Position numbers and translations under genes: made by a program | Assembly (NCBI RefSeq): GCF_002272245.1 | Contig: NZ_NPDD01000217.1 | Coordinates: 1 to 49,081 of the forward strand | Length of the DNA: 49,081 nt | Direction of reading: 5' to 3' | Source: Bacillus sp. 7884-1 | GTDB taxonomy: Bacteria; Bacillota; Bacilli; Bacillales; Cytobacillaceae | Part shown: positions 16,621 through 26,329 of the stretch, in pieces | Layout: each line of letters starts with the position of its first letter | Position numbering within the stretch: the stretch's first letter is position 1 | The notes under the pieces: generated by a model | Database searches by the model: none | Told to the model about the DNA's origin: nothing | What the model saw: the letters and a program-made list of their open reading frames with translations, nothing else

Positions 16621-17532
16621 CTAATCATTATAATGAACCCATTTCTTTTGCAGCTTTAATTGTATTAATGTGAGGATCAAAATAATAACCAATATTAATA
16701 CTACAATTGCAGATCCATAGCCCTTATTATAATTTTGAAAGGTATAGCGATAGAATAAATATACAATGGATTCTGTATATTTAAAGGACGGACTTTCTGG
16801 TTTTAGCATCATAAAAATGTGATCAAAAACTTGGAAGGAACTAATCACCGTAATGACAGTAACAAAAAATAATGTAGGAGATAGTAAAGGTATGGTGATT
16901 TTATAAAACTTAGCAAATGCTCCTGCACCATCTATATCTGCTGCTTCGTATAAAGAGCGTGGTATATTTTGTAAACCTGCAATTAAAATAATCATATTAT
17001 AGCCAACCATACTCCAAATGCCCACAATGGCTACTGCAATCACTGCTAATTCTCTACTTCCTAACCAATCGGGTCCTGGTATCCCAAATATCTCTAATAA
17101 TTGATTGATTAAGCCGTATTGTTGGTTATACAGCCATCTCCAAACGAGAGCAACTGCTGCTGGGGCAGAAACTACTGGCAAAAAGTAAAGAGACCTAAAA
17201 ATTCCTTTTCCCTTAATTTTTGTATTTAAAAATACAGCGACTACCAGAGACACAATGATTCCAAGCGGAACAGTTAAAATACAATATAATAACGTGTTTA
17301 GTAAAGCTCTGTAAACTTCTGTATCATGTATCAAACGTGCATAGTTATCTAATCCTATAAATTTGGGTGAATTAAAACCCTTGACCTCATTAAAACTATA
17401 ATAGATTGATTGAATTATTGGCCATAGATTCAAAATAAAAACACCTAACATGGTGGGTGCAATAAAAAGATAACCATAAAACCACGTGGTTATCTTTCGA
17501 TTTTTCAATAAATGTGGATATTTACTATTCAT
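16621..17532 (-). CDS. Sugar ABC transporter permease, MalF/UgpA type
   Basis: 303 aa from MNSKYPHLLKNRK (the frame is open to 17553). Six membrane helices, the first being FYGYLFIAPTMLGVFILNLW. EAA loop EAADIDGAGAFAKFYKITIP. It forms the CUT1 translocation pore together with the MalG-type permease. Start uncertain: GGGAGG lies 13 bases before ATG 17532, farther than usual. It is preceded by a strong hairpin (17571-17624) separating it from the binding-protein gene. Confidence 0.88.
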   Translation of the reverse strand: MNSKYPHLLKNRKITTWFYGYLFIAPTMLGVFILNLWPIIQSIYYSFNEVKGFNSPKFIGLDNYARLIHDTEVYRALLNTLLYCILTVPLGIIVSLVVAVFLNTKIKGKGIFRSLYFLPVVSAPAAVALVWRWLYNQQYGLINQLLEIFGIPGPDWLGSRELAVIAVAIVGIWSMVGYNMIILIAGLQNIPRSLYEAADIDGAGAFAKFYKITIPLLSPTLFFVTVITVISSFQVFDHIFMMLKPESPSFKYTESIVYLFYRYTFQNYNKGYGSAIVVLILVIILILTLIQLKLQKKWVHYND

Positions 17533-17570
17533 TTTCTTATGTAATCCTCCCATTCATTTGAAATTATTGT

Positions 17571-17624
17571 AATGTAGGATCTTTTTATACGGCTATTAAG
17601 GCTGTATAAAAAGAGTCCTACATT
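17571..17624 (-). promoter_or_regulatory. Intercistronic hairpin between binding-protein and permease genes
   Basis: AATGTAGGATCTTTTTATAC and GTATAAAAAGAGTCCTACAT pair over about 20 bp around a short loop. There is no T run after it on the minus strand. It probably stabilises the 3' end of the binding-protein mRNA or attenuates read-through, which would give excess binding protein. Confidence 0.7.
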
Positions 17625-17657
17625 AAGAATTATCGATATTGAAATTGAAGGAGAATT

Positions 17658-18908
17658 TTATTTAAGTGCATTGATTTCATCTGTTATTTTTTTCAGCCCT
17701 TCTTTCACAGGCATCTTCAAGGAAAATATTTCAGGCATATATTTGTCGATGACTGCTGATGCCTCATTGTTTGTGGTAATCCCAGGACTTGTGTGCCCAT
17801 AATCAATCACTTTTGCGAAAGGAGTCGTATCAATAGTAGTAAATCCATCAATCCACGGCTGTTGCGTATTTTTATAAGCTGAAATGGCGACACCTGATTT
17901 TGATTGAATGAGTTGTGCCTCTTCTGATCCTAAGAATTCAACTAACTTTAATGCTGCTTTTGGATTTTTGCTATCTTTAGAAACCGAGAAAGCCATACCA
18001 CTTGAAATTGCTGCCCGTTTTTTTCCTTGTGGCAGTTGGGCAATATCAAAGTTAAGCCCCTTAATTGCCAGGTATTCAGGCAACATCCATGATCCTGCAA
18101 AAATCATACCCGCCTTACCAGCTTCAAAGTATTCATCCTGGCTTAAGTTAGCAAAATCAGCAACTGTCGGAGTATAGCCTTTTTCTATAAATGAAACGAC
18201 GTATTTCATGGCTTCGATGTTTTCTGGTGAGTTAAATGTGCTAGTCTTACCGTCCTTGGCAAAAAAATCTCCATCATTTTGCCAAACTAAATTCCAATAA
18301 AAATTCTGGCCATCATTGGGTGCTACGATCCCATAGACATCTTTTGATTTATTTGTAATTTTTTCAGCTGCACTAAGCATATCCGCCCAAGTCCAGTTGT
18401 CATTTGGATAAGCCACACCTGCTTGATCAAATAAATCTTTATTGTAAGCCAATGCCATCGTTCCTATATCCTTCGGAACTCCATAAACCTTACCATCGAA
18501 GGAGAAGTCATCCACAACAAACTGAGGAAAACTTTCTAAACTAGTAATTTTACTCTTAGTAAACATATCTTTCAGATCCATAAGCTTTCCGCCTTCAGCG
18601 TATTTACTTACTTCATCAGGATGCATAACAACAATATCGGGCATGTTTCCGCCTTGTGCAGCAGCTTGGAGTTTAGTCCAATATTGTTCCCATGGAATCG
18701 TTTCTACGGTTACCTTGTAGTCGGGATTTTTCTTCATAAAAGAATCAGCCATGGCTTTGAGTCCCTTTTCTTGGTTACTATCCCAGAATACCATTTTTAA
18801 TTCATTGTTCTTACTGCTGGTTTTTCCATTAGTAGAACTTGAGCTACATCCTACCAGCGCAAACAACAATATAACACCTACTAAAATACTGAGCATTCTT
18901 TTACACAT
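17658..18908 (-). CDS. Sugar-binding lipoprotein of the ABC transporter
   Basis: 417 aa from MCKRMLSILVGVILLFALVG with lipobox LVGC (Cys 21), so it is anchored outside the membrane. Family 1 extracellular solute-binding protein: MVFWDSNQEKGLKAMADSF, WEQYWTKLQAAAQGGNMPDI, MFAGS-type hinge GMIFAGSWMLPEY, SKNPKAALKLVEFLGSEEAQ. With a GH36 enzyme in the operon, raffinose or melibiose-like galactosides are the likely ligands. ATG 18908 follows GGGGATGG; the frame is open to 18980. A cre-like site and a perfect palindrome lie upstream. Confidence 0.9.
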   Translation of the reverse strand: MCKRMLSILVGVILLFALVGCSSSSTNGKTSSKNNELKMVFWDSNQEKGLKAMADSFMKKNPDYKVTVETIPWEQYWTKLQAAAQGGNMPDIVVMHPDEVSKYAEGGKLMDLKDMFTKSKITSLESFPQFVVDDFSFDGKVYGVPKDIGTMALAYNKDLFDQAGVAYPNDNWTWADMLSAAEKITNKSKDVYGIVAPNDGQNFYWNLVWQNDGDFFAKDGKTSTFNSPENIEAMKYVVSFIEKGYTPTVADFANLSQDEYFEAGKAGMIFAGSWMLPEYLAIKGLNFDIAQLPQGKKRAAISSGMAFSVSKDSKNPKAALKLVEFLGSEEAQLIQSKSGVAISAYKNTQQPWIDGFTTIDTTPFAKVIDYGHTSPGITTNNEASAVIDKYMPEIFSLKMPVKEGLKKITDEINALK

Positions 18909-18951
18909 TTTAAAAACCATCCCCTTTTCTTTTTTTTCAGGAATCCACCGT

Positions 18952-18965
18952 ATAAACCGCTTACA
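18952..18965 (-). promoter_or_regulatory. cre-like CcpA site
   Basis: The minus strand reads TGTAAGCGGTTTAT, against the catabolite-responsive element consensus TGWAARCGYTWNCW: two mismatches. It lies about 45 bp upstream of the binding-protein start. Glucose repression of the operon is plausible. Confidence 0.45.
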
Positions 18966-19026
18966 TTTTTGACGTTGCAATCAATTTTTCTTATGAATTT
19001 GTTTGCTATAAGAATAAAGAATGCTT

Positions 19027-19046
19027 AAACAAAATCGATTTTGTTT
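19027..19046. promoter_or_regulatory. 20-bp perfect palindrome, candidate operator
   Basis: AAACAAAATCGATTTTGTTT, about 120 bp upstream of the binding-protein gene in its promoter region. AraC proteins usually bind direct repeats, so another regulator or a cruciform is also possible. Confidence 0.4.
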
Positions 19047-19234
19047 TTATGTACATATCATACAACTTTTATCTAACTTATTTATATAATTAATACTTGA
19101 ATTCATTTATACAAATCTTGCATAAAAATGTTCTCTGAGAAATGGGTTTCAAAAACAGAACTTTTTACACTTTCTATTAATCATTAACAAAAGTGTTCTT
19201 CATAAAAATATTAAGAAAAGTATTGTACCCAAAA

Positions 19235-19263
19235 TAAAAATCGTTCCTATGGTGGGAACGATC
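19235..19263 (-). terminator. Terminator of the first AraC gene
   Basis: On the minus strand ATCGTTCC and GGAACGAT pair and are followed by TTTTTATTTT. Confidence 0.85.
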
Positions 19264-19265
19264 TT

Positions 19266-20147
19266 TTAACCTTTTTTTCTACTACGGTATTTGGAAGGTG
19301 AAAGCCCCATAATTTTACGAAATAGCCTCGAGAAATAATAGGGGTCGTTAAATCCTAATTGTATACAAATTTCTTTTACCGTCCATTCGCTCAAATCAAG
19401 ATATTGGCAGGCTCTTTGTATTTTTAGCCGCAGATAGTAATCAATCGGGGTGTACCCTGTTTGTTTTTTAAAAACCTGAATAAAATGAGGTTTGGAAAGA
19501 TTAGTTTGCTCCGCTAATTCCTTCAATGTTAAGGATGATTCAATGTGATCCAGCATGATTTGAATCGCATATTCGACCATATCATGATTAATTAGCTCGA
19601 CTGAAGACTGTCGCTGATGAATAAAGATATGACTTAATAAATGTCCCATCGCCTGTGTAACACCTATTAAATTATTAATATAGTAGCCTCTTTCCAATAG
19701 CCCATAGCATTCATAGAATATTTCTATAAACCTTTGTCCCTGATTAGGAGGTAAGATTACACCTTGCCCTAGTATGTGTTCTGGAAAGTAATAAGAAGAA
19801 TTCTTTCCTTTAATATGAAACCAGTAAATACTCCAGGGATCCTGTTCATCGGAACCATAAGTATGGCCAATATTCGGGGGAAGTACAATAATATTATTTT
19901 TCTCAATCTTCTGATGCTCACCTTTATAGGATATCCACCCTTTACCCCCAATGCAAAACAGGACAATATAAGAGTCACACCCACCTTCCCGTTCCCTATA
20001 ATGATACTGCGCCCTTGGAAAAAACCCAATATCTGTAACGAACATCGATTGTGTAAGTGGATGTTGGACTAGGTCCTGAAGGGCAGATTCCGGCAATACT
20101 ATAATTTTTTGATGCCTAAAACCATCGCTTTTCTTTAAGTTAATCAT
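19266..20147 (-). CDS. AraC-family transcriptional regulator
   Basis: 293 aa. N-terminal cupin-like sensor (HYREREGGCDSYIVLFCIGG, IIVLPPNIGHTYGSDEQDPW) and C-terminal double helix-turn-helix (LTLKELAEQTNLSKPHFIQV, VKEICIQLGFNDPYYFSRLF, ending GLSPSKYRSRKKG). It probably activates the divergent-looking but same-strand transport operon when galactoside is present. It is separated from the downstream binding-protein gene by a terminator and ~280 bp holding the candidate operators. Confidence 0.9.
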   Translation of the reverse strand: MINLKKSDGFRHQKIIVLPESALQDLVQHPLTQSMFVTDIGFFPRAQYHYREREGGCDSYIVLFCIGGKGWISYKGEHQKIEKNNIIVLPPNIGHTYGSDEQDPWSIYWFHIKGKNSSYYFPEHILGQGVILPPNQGQRFIEIFYECYGLLERGYYINNLIGVTQAMGHLLSHIFIHQRQSSVELINHDMVEYAIQIMLDHIESSLTLKELAEQTNLSKPHFIQVFKKQTGYTPIDYYLRLKIQRACQYLDLSEWTVKEICIQLGFNDPYYFSRLFRKIMGLSPSKYRSRKKG

Positions 20148-20239
20148 GTTTTTATTATCTTTTTGATCATTCTATCTGTCAATGCATCTTTCGAAAATTA
20201 TGAATATACATTACACACTAAATCCTTTTACTAGAATAT

Positions 20240-21082
20240 CTAATTTTTCACTTCTGCATTCTGCAGCCTGTAATCCGATGGATTTATTCCCATTATCTTT
20301 TTAAATTGTTTTGTAAAATGGGATTGATATTCAAAGCCCATCCATTCAGATATCTCTTTTACAGACATATCTGTTTTAATTAGCATTTCGCAAGCCTTCT
20401 GAACTCTTAATTTAGTAATAAATTGTAAAGGGGAACAATCTGTATTTTTTTTAAAAATACGGTATACTTGCGAGGTATCTAATCGTAGGTAACTTGCGAG
20501 ATTCTCTATCGATATTTGATTACGAATATTTCTTCTAATATAGATAATGGCATCATCGAAAGGTGAAAAGGTTAGAATTTCTTTTTTCTTATCTGTCGTA
20601 GCTTGATGATTTTCGATGAGTTTGCCCAAAAATAGAAAGAAGTATCCGGTAATTTTGGCAATATTCCTAGTTGAACGGCTTTCGTAATAAATATCTTTTA
20701 TACATTTTTCTAAAAAGTCATCTTTTTCATAATGGAAAATTAAATGATCCTGATTCAGTCCAGCATAATTCAGTAATTGATCCACTTTTTTACCGAAAAA
20801 GGCTATCCAGCAAACATCCCAAGGGTCTGTAGTATCGGCGGTGTGTACAATCGTGCTGCCAGGCGTTATAAGAAACCCATCATGTATTTTAAGATAATAG
20901 GTCTTTCCCCCAATTGTATAAGTCCCTTTTCCTTTTGTTACATAATGAATTAAATAGTAATCACGTGAATCTTTTCCATAACTATAATTTGGATCGGTGG
21001 AACAAAATCCGGAATGGAATACCACAACATCATCTTCAACAGCTGGTTTTTCAAGATATAAATATTGATCATAAACAAGCAT
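20240..21082 (-). CDS. AraC-family transcriptional regulator (second copy)
   Basis: 280 aa from MLVYDQYLYLEKPAVEDDVV (GGTGGGAG precedes ATG 21082). N-terminal cupin sensor (YLIHYVTKGKGTYTIGGKTY, LITPGSTIVHTADTTDPWDV) and C-terminal helix-turn-helix pair (ISIENLASYLRLDTSQVYRI, VKEISEWMGFEYQSHFTKQF, INPSDYRLQ). It is a paralog of the neighbouring AraC protein. Two AraC regulators suggest separate control of the DUF5107-TPR gene and the transport operon. Confidence 0.9.
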   Translation of the reverse strand: MLVYDQYLYLEKPAVEDDVVVFHSGFCSTDPNYSYGKDSRDYYLIHYVTKGKGTYTIGGKTYYLKIHDGFLITPGSTIVHTADTTDPWDVCWIAFFGKKVDQLLNYAGLNQDHLIFHYEKDDFLEKCIKDIYYESRSTRNIAKITGYFFLFLGKLIENHQATTDKKKEILTFSPFDDAIIYIRRNIRNQISIENLASYLRLDTSQVYRIFKKNTDCSPLQFITKLRVQKACEMLIKTDMSVKEISEWMGFEYQSHFTKQFKKIMGINPSDYRLQNAEVKN

Positions 21083-21352
21083 GTAAAACTCCCACCTCAC
21101 CATTTGTTAACTCATTAAGATTGTATATCCATTAAAATGGGGTATTTATTTGGAAATATCATGGAATTTCAACTAATATGGTTAATTGTAATTATCAGAT
21201 AATTACTTAATTTATCTTTTATTGTGCCAATTTTCCGTTTCACTGTCAAATACCTCCACTCACAAAAACTAAAATTATTAGACAAATTATCAATCTATTA
21301 ATCAACAGTTTTTGGGGTAAACGAGGGACAATGGTTAGTCCCCCATCTGCAT

Positions 21353-24300
21353 TTAATCCTCGCACATATCTAAATGGATAAGAGCTCCTTGATGAGCGGG
21401 TTCAAGGTTCATTACTTTTGCTAATTGTTCTTTCGCATCATCATATAACTGTTTACCGATAAATCCCAGCGCCATCATAAACCTGCAATGGATTTCATTC
21501 TTCCTTTGAAGACTCTCATCAAAGACTAAAAAGTCAGGCAAAGAGACCGCAAAATAATCAATTTTTAATTCTTTAAAAATATGATTCTCTCCATAGTTAA
21601 TCAACTTGTTAAAACGTTTTTTTGCTTCCTCAACTCTGCTTAACTTTAATAACGCCAATCCTTGATAAAAGATCATTTCTGGTGGTTGATCGTTATAGAA
21701 AATAGCACTTGACGGCTCATTTAAACCTTCAGATGCCTTTAAAAAATGTTCATTACCAACCATATTCTGACCTATTGCAGTGTAAGCACAGCCCAAATAA
21801 TAGTGAATATGATTTTCTTGTGCACCTTCTAGTTTACCTTCACCAAGATTTTCTGGAAACACAAGAGCTTGCTCTAAATGTTTGATAGCCCTTTCAAATA
21901 ACTCGTTTCTAATATGTTGTTTTGCCACTTCTACATGGCTTAGCACATATTGCGTCGTGATTTTTCCTTCTCCCCCTTCCCACGGGTGAAAAATTCGAGT
22001 AGAGAGCTTTTCCAAGGCTGCATCATACTGTTGATCTACATTTAACAGTGTTACATATTCCGTATATATGTCATCCCGCATGTTCACTAGCTGAAAATGG
22101 TCATTCATATTCTTTAATCGTTTTTTTGGTTCTACACCAATCTTTTTGTATAACTGATCTAACTCATAAAAAACCCTGGCGTCACTTTGATTTAAGGAAA
22201 AGGCTTTTTCTAATGCAGCCTGTGCTTGTTTCGCATTTCCTCTTTTGTTAAAGTAAGCTAACGCTAAATTTCGATGCACGGTTGGAAATGACGCATTTAA
22301 TTCCACCGAGCGTTCCCATTGCATAATCGCGTCTTGATGACGTTTCTTATCGTACAATAAATTTCCTAGATAATAGTGAGCTTTGGCATCCTGGGGATAG
22401 ATTTTAATGGCATACTCAATAACGATTAAATCCCAAATCATGGTAGGGAAACAATAATCTGAAGGAAGACTTGATCCTATTTGAATCTGTTTCAATGCTT
22501 CCTGTCTATCATTCATTTTTCCGTACACATAACCCAGATAATAATAGATCATAGGTGTTTGTAAAGAATTATCTCTATGAATATATCTTTCTAGTAATTG
22601 AATAGCATCCTCAAATAACCCTGCAGCAAGATATTCTTGAGCTAATGATAAAATGTTATGAGGCTCATCCCTTAACAGATTATTCAGGTTTTCAAGGGCT
22701 CGTTCAACTGATTTTTTATTTGCTTTTTTGCTTAGAATTTTATATAGCTGGTCTCTAGCAAAGAAATCAGTGATGTCCATATCTATGGTGTTCAACAACA
22801 TGTTTTCTGCATCTGATATTCTGTCCAGTTTGAATAAAGCAGCTGCTTTTAGATTTCGGGCCTGGATATTTCTAGCATTATGGACCAGTGATTGATCCAC
22901 CAACTCCAACACTTCCTCATAATCCCCACGTTCATATGCTATCTGTGAAAGTGTGAAGAACGCCTTATCCTTACATGTCCCAGACCAGGTGGCTTTATAA
23001 AGAGCATTAAAGGCTTCTTCATATCGATTTTGATATTTAAGTGACAAACCCAAATTGTAGTAGGGCTCGCCATCATAGGGATTTAGATTATGACGGGTTA
23101 AGGTCTCTACTGCCTTACGGAAAAAAGCTTCACTTTCGCTAAACTCTCCACGTCTAAGCAGTAAGCTGCCATAAGCATTGTTAATACGAATATCGTCCGG
23201 GTCACGATTTAGCCCTTCAAGGTAATAAGAATCAGGTTCATAGGTGGCATGTCGATATTGTTCGAGGTGCTGACCTGCTAGAAAAAGTGCTTCCGTATTT
23301 CTTAACTCTTTTGGTGCACCGATCGCCTTTGCAGCTTCGGGGATTTCTTTAAAATTAGGCGAAGCAGGTTGATATTGGACTAATATTCGATTCTCTTGAT
23401 CTTTTATAATTATTCTTAAAGCATGAGTTTGATCGGCAACTTCCAGATCCAACACTTCACTAAAAGTCTTCGAAGGTGAGATATCTACATTTTTACTCAA
23501 ATAAGTTTTGGATTTTCCTGTTAGTTCAATCTTAGCTTTTTTAAATTCTGAGGTAGCATAAACAGATACGTATATCTTGTCTTCAATAATTTCTAAATTC
23601 ACTGCTGCGTCTATTGTTGCATTTTTTACCATACCTATATCTTTGTATGGCATAAAATACTGGGAAAATGTTTTTTCTTCATATGGATGCAGCCAAGTAA
23701 AATCAGGCTGATTGTCCGTATACACTCCGGTCATTAGCTCAATATAGGGACCATCCTCATCGGTTAAATTACGATCCCAGGATTTTCCGAAGTCACCATT
23801 ACCCCAGGTCCATTGCTTTTTACCGGGAGAAATGTGATGATTTGCAACATGCAATATCCCAGCATTTTTTGAATGATCATAACCACCTACAAAATTATAA
23901 TCTGAGTGATAGGCCATATATGATGTTGGGACAGGAATATTTTTATAACTTGAAATGTCTACACCTGCTGAGTAATCCATTTTGTAATAAGTTCCTGTTG
24001 CAATCGGAAATGTAGAAACATCTCTCTTTCCATGGTCAAATACGGCATTAACATCTGGAGGGAAAACAGATTGTGTGTATTGATTTGCAGCAACAGCCGG
24101 GTTTGCCCACCATAGGAATGTTTGCGGTTGAGTGGTTCGATTGTAAAGTTGCCCATTAATTTCCAGGTATGCTTTATCAGGGTATAAAGTGAATCCGGCC
24201 ATACCTTTGGTTCCATACATTCTATCAATCTCACTAACCCAAACCGTCACACTTCCATCTTCATGATGTTTAATGGTATGATCCACCTTACCGAACGTAT

Positions 24301-24685
24301 TTGGCCGATGGTGCTGTGGCCAGTTAAATTCAATACCTCCTGATATCCATGGACCAGCAAGTCCCACTAAAGCAGGCTTAATGACTCTATTGTAATAAAC
24401 AAAATCGTAGTTATTCGTTTTGTCTAAAGCTCTGTATATCCGCCCGCCAATTTCAGGCATGATTTGAATTTGAAGATATTCATTCTCTAAAAAGATTATT
24501 TTGTAAGATTTTAACTTTTTCTCATCTTCAATTTGGTCAATAACAGGGTAGGGATACACCTTTCCTGAACTCCCCTGGTACACCCGCTTTTCAAGAAACA
24601 TTGGATTTTTGTCTGGCTTGCCCACTTCATAAGTAGGTATTTCTACATTTTCCTCCCAAACACTAACCCGTTTTCCCTCTTTCAT
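21353..24685 (-). CDS. DUF5107 and TPR-repeat protein, ~1110 aa
   Basis: The N-terminal ~350 residues form a mutarotase/lyase-like beta-sandwich: YLQIQIMPEIGGRIYRALDK, PALVGLAGPWISGGIEFNWP, QHHRP, WTWGNGDFGKSWDRNLTDED and GPYIELMTGVYTDNQPDF. From about residue 480 to the end are many TPR-like helix pairs (for example AHYYLGNLLYDKKRHQDAIM and WERSVELNASFPTVHRNLAL). No signal peptide. The family occurs in carbohydrate clusters; its reaction is unknown. AGGTG precedes ATG 24685 (GTG 24694 is an alternative). It is the first gene of the minus-strand cluster. Confidence 0.85.
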   Translation of the reverse strand: MKEGKRVSVWEENVEIPTYEVGKPDKNPMFLEKRVYQGSSGKVYPYPVIDQIEDEKKLKSYKIIFLENEYLQIQIMPEIGGRIYRALDKTNNYDFVYYNRVIKPALVGLAGPWISGGIEFNWPQHHRPNTFGKVDHTIKHHEDGSVTVWVSEIDRMYGTKGMAGFTLYPDKAYLEINGQLYNRTTQPQTFLWWANPAVAANQYTQSVFPPDVNAVFDHGKRDVSTFPIATGTYYKMDYSAGVDISSYKNIPVPTSYMAYHSDYNFVGGYDHSKNAGILHVANHHISPGKKQWTWGNGDFGKSWDRNLTDEDGPYIELMTGVYTDNQPDFTWLHPYEEKTFSQYFMPYKDIGMVKNATIDAAVNLEIIEDKIYVSVYATSEFKKAKIELTGKSKTYLSKNVDISPSKTFSEVLDLEVADQTHALRIIIKDQENRILVQYQPASPNFKEIPEAAKAIGAPKELRNTEALFLAGQHLEQYRHATYEPDSYYLEGLNRDPDDIRINNAYGSLLLRRGEFSESEAFFRKAVETLTRHNLNPYDGEPYYNLGLSLKYQNRYEEAFNALYKATWSGTCKDKAFFTLSQIAYERGDYEEVLELVDQSLVHNARNIQARNLKAAALFKLDRISDAENMLLNTIDMDITDFFARDQLYKILSKKANKKSVERALENLNNLLRDEPHNILSLAQEYLAAGLFEDAIQLLERYIHRDNSLQTPMIYYYLGYVYGKMNDRQEALKQIQIGSSLPSDYCFPTMIWDLIVIEYAIKIYPQDAKAHYYLGNLLYDKKRHQDAIMQWERSVELNASFPTVHRNLALAYFNKRGNAKQAQAALEKAFSLNQSDARVFYELDQLYKKIGVEPKKRLKNMNDHFQLVNMRDDIYTEYVTLLNVDQQYDAALEKLSTRIFHPWEGGEGKITTQYVLSHVEVAKQHIRNELFERAIKHLEQALVFPENLGEGKLEGAQENHIHYYLGCAYTAIGQNMVGNEHFLKASEGLNEPSSAIFYNDQPPEMIFYQGLALLKLSRVEEAKKRFNKLINYGENHIFKELKIDYFAVSLPDFLVFDESLQRKNEIHCRFMMALGFIGKQLYDDAKEQLAKVMNLEPAHQGALIHLDMCED

Positions 24686-24790
24686 AATTTTCACCTCATT
24701 ATATTAGTGGCATGAATCACCATGCATCTTATAGATAGTGTAGAGGAAGAATGAACGATCAACAATTGAATATATTATTTTAATGATGGA

Positions 24791-25258
24791 TTATATTATG
24801 ACTAATGTAGGAAGAGCTTTAAATATTGTATTTACCCAATTTGCTTTATCTGCAACTGTTAATCCTTTAATTCTATCCTCTGCTGTTTTCATTAGCTTAA
24901 CCTTCTCATGAATAGGCTCGTAAATAAGTTTCCCTAAAAAGTACCAGCGGAGAAACGCTCTCATCGTCCTAACACGTATAATTACCGTTGTAGGTTGAAA
25001 CCCTTTTTCATTTATCATTAAGTCAATCCATTCATTCAAGGAAAACCTCAAAAGTCATTTCTTTGTTGGACAAATCTTGCTGCAAATTATCTAGTAACAT
25101 TGAAAATGAATATGATACTCTTCCATTGTTCTAGGAGCTAAACCTTCCGATTGTTTGAACCAAATGAACCTCTCAAACATTTCCGGCATGGTTAATTTCT
25201 CCGTCACCTTCTTAGTTGCTGTCACTCTTCCGTGCTTTCTGATACTTTTTCGCATAAA
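24791..25258 (-). pseudogene. Tyrosine recombinase, N-terminal half only, two frameshifts
   Basis: ATG 25258 (AAGG seven bases before) begins MRKSIRKHGRVTATKKVTEK and continues FIWFKQSEGLAPRTMEEYHI, a SAM-like core-binding domain. Restoring two frameshifts near 25095 and 25055 gives LLDNLQQDLSNKEMTFEVFL and NEWIDLMINEKGFQPTTVII, RVRTMRAFLRWYFLG, IHEKVKLMKTAEDRIKGLT. The catalytic domain (R, HxxR, Y) is absent. It resembles plasmid/ICE Tyr recombinases and marks the left edge of the decayed conjugative element. Confidence 0.7.
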
Positions 25259-25352
25259 AAAACCTTCAAATATTATTATTTGAAGGCTCTGCAATAAGAG
25301 TTTTCCAGATTGCTATTCCTCATCAAGTTCCACCCTTCCGGCTTGTTCTGGT

Positions 25353-25455
25353 ATGTTCCAGATTGAGCTGGCTCAAGGGGAAGATAAGGAATTTAAGATT
25401 ACTCGATTGGAGCAATTCTTACTTCGTAAGACAAATGAGGTGGCATTGAATCTTT
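25353..25455 (+). pseudogene. Gene fragment cut by the defence-like insert
   Basis: The frame reads MFQIELAQGEDKEFKITRLE then QFLLRKTNEVALNLF, which is protein-like. It runs into the minus-strand membrane gene at about 25455. It is on the same strand as the FtsK-type gene 1.1 kb further on, so it may be the part of the conjugative element left of the insert. Family not recognised. Confidence 0.35.
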
Positions 25456-26262
25456 TTAATTTATATTGCTCAAAATCGAAGAACTTTCATTTTCTTTTAT
25501 TTCTTTTATATTATTGATTTCTTGTTCAACTTCAGAAAGAACATTTTCAAACTTAGTTATAACGTCCTTCTCCAAAAGGTTTTTCCAAGCATTTTCCTTT
25601 TTTATAAAATAATCTTGCATTTCTAAATGGAGGTGGTTTACTTGTTCAATTACACTTGGAACAGTTGAATAATCGTGTACATAATCTTCCATTAGTTGAT
25701 TTTCTTGATTTTCAAGAGAGATAAGGTCAAAGCTAGTAGCTTTTGAGAAATCATCATAAAATTTAAAACAAGTAATTAGCTCAATATGTAAATTATCATT
25801 TTCTATCTTCTCTAAAAACTTATAGGTTTCTACATTTAACAATTCAATTTTGTACTTTTTGCTAATGACTTCAAATTCTTCAATTCCCTCCTCTTCATCC
25901 TCGTCTTTAAGTCCACCATTAGCTAAAATAAAATAATCCCTTTCCTGTTTAACTTCTTTCAATTGATTAATATAGTTCTCTAACTCTAATTTTATTCTAA
26001 CCAAAGAAGGTAACTGAGCTATTCTTCTTGCAAACTTTTCTTTTGATAAGTCCAGCTGTAATTGTTTTTTTATTTGAAAGTTAGCAACCAGATAAGCGAC
26101 AATTGCACTAATAACTCCTCCAGAGTAATTACCCCAAAAACCCAGCCAAACGTCTCCATCACCATATGCGTAACTTGAGTTGAATTGAAATAAAATAAAA
26201 TTAAGTGCAACAGGGAAGAGCAAAACAATTAATCCATAATACAAATAACGCTTGTCAAACAT
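25456..26262 (-). CDS. Two-TM membrane protein of putative abortive-infection type
   Basis: 268 aa. Residues 8-26 (YYGLIVLLFPVALNFILFQF) and 39-62 (WLGFWGNYSGGVISAIVAYL) form a membrane hairpin; the remaining ~200 residues are cytoplasmic, acidic and coiled-coil-like. The W-GFWG-Y-GG motif in the second helix is typical of PutAbiC-like membrane proteins proposed to act in phage defence (recollection of the family, not tested). It lies tail-to-tail with the fragment at 25353 and next to a HEPN-like tail, inside a disrupted conjugation gene. Confidence 0.55.
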   Translation of the reverse strand: MFDKRYLYYGLIVLLFPVALNFILFQFNSSYAYGDGDVWLGFWGNYSGGVISAIVAYLVANFQIKKQLQLDLSKEKFARRIAQLPSLVRIKLELENYINQLKEVKQERDYFILANGGLKDEDEEEGIEEFEVISKKYKIELLNVETYKFLEKIENDNLHIELITCFKFYDDFSKATSFDLISLENQENQLMEDYVHDYSTVPSVIEQVNHLHLEMQDYFIKKENAWKNLLEKDVITKFENVLSEVEQEINNIKEIKENESSSILSNIN

Positions 26263-26329
26263 CTCAATAACCCTCTTTCATGGATTCTTTAAAAATCTAT
26301 TTATCTTAATATGAGTAGTGTGAAATTCT

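Noticed and set aside
24791..25258. Active integrase for the cassette system
   Set aside because: Two frameshifts and no catalytic domain.
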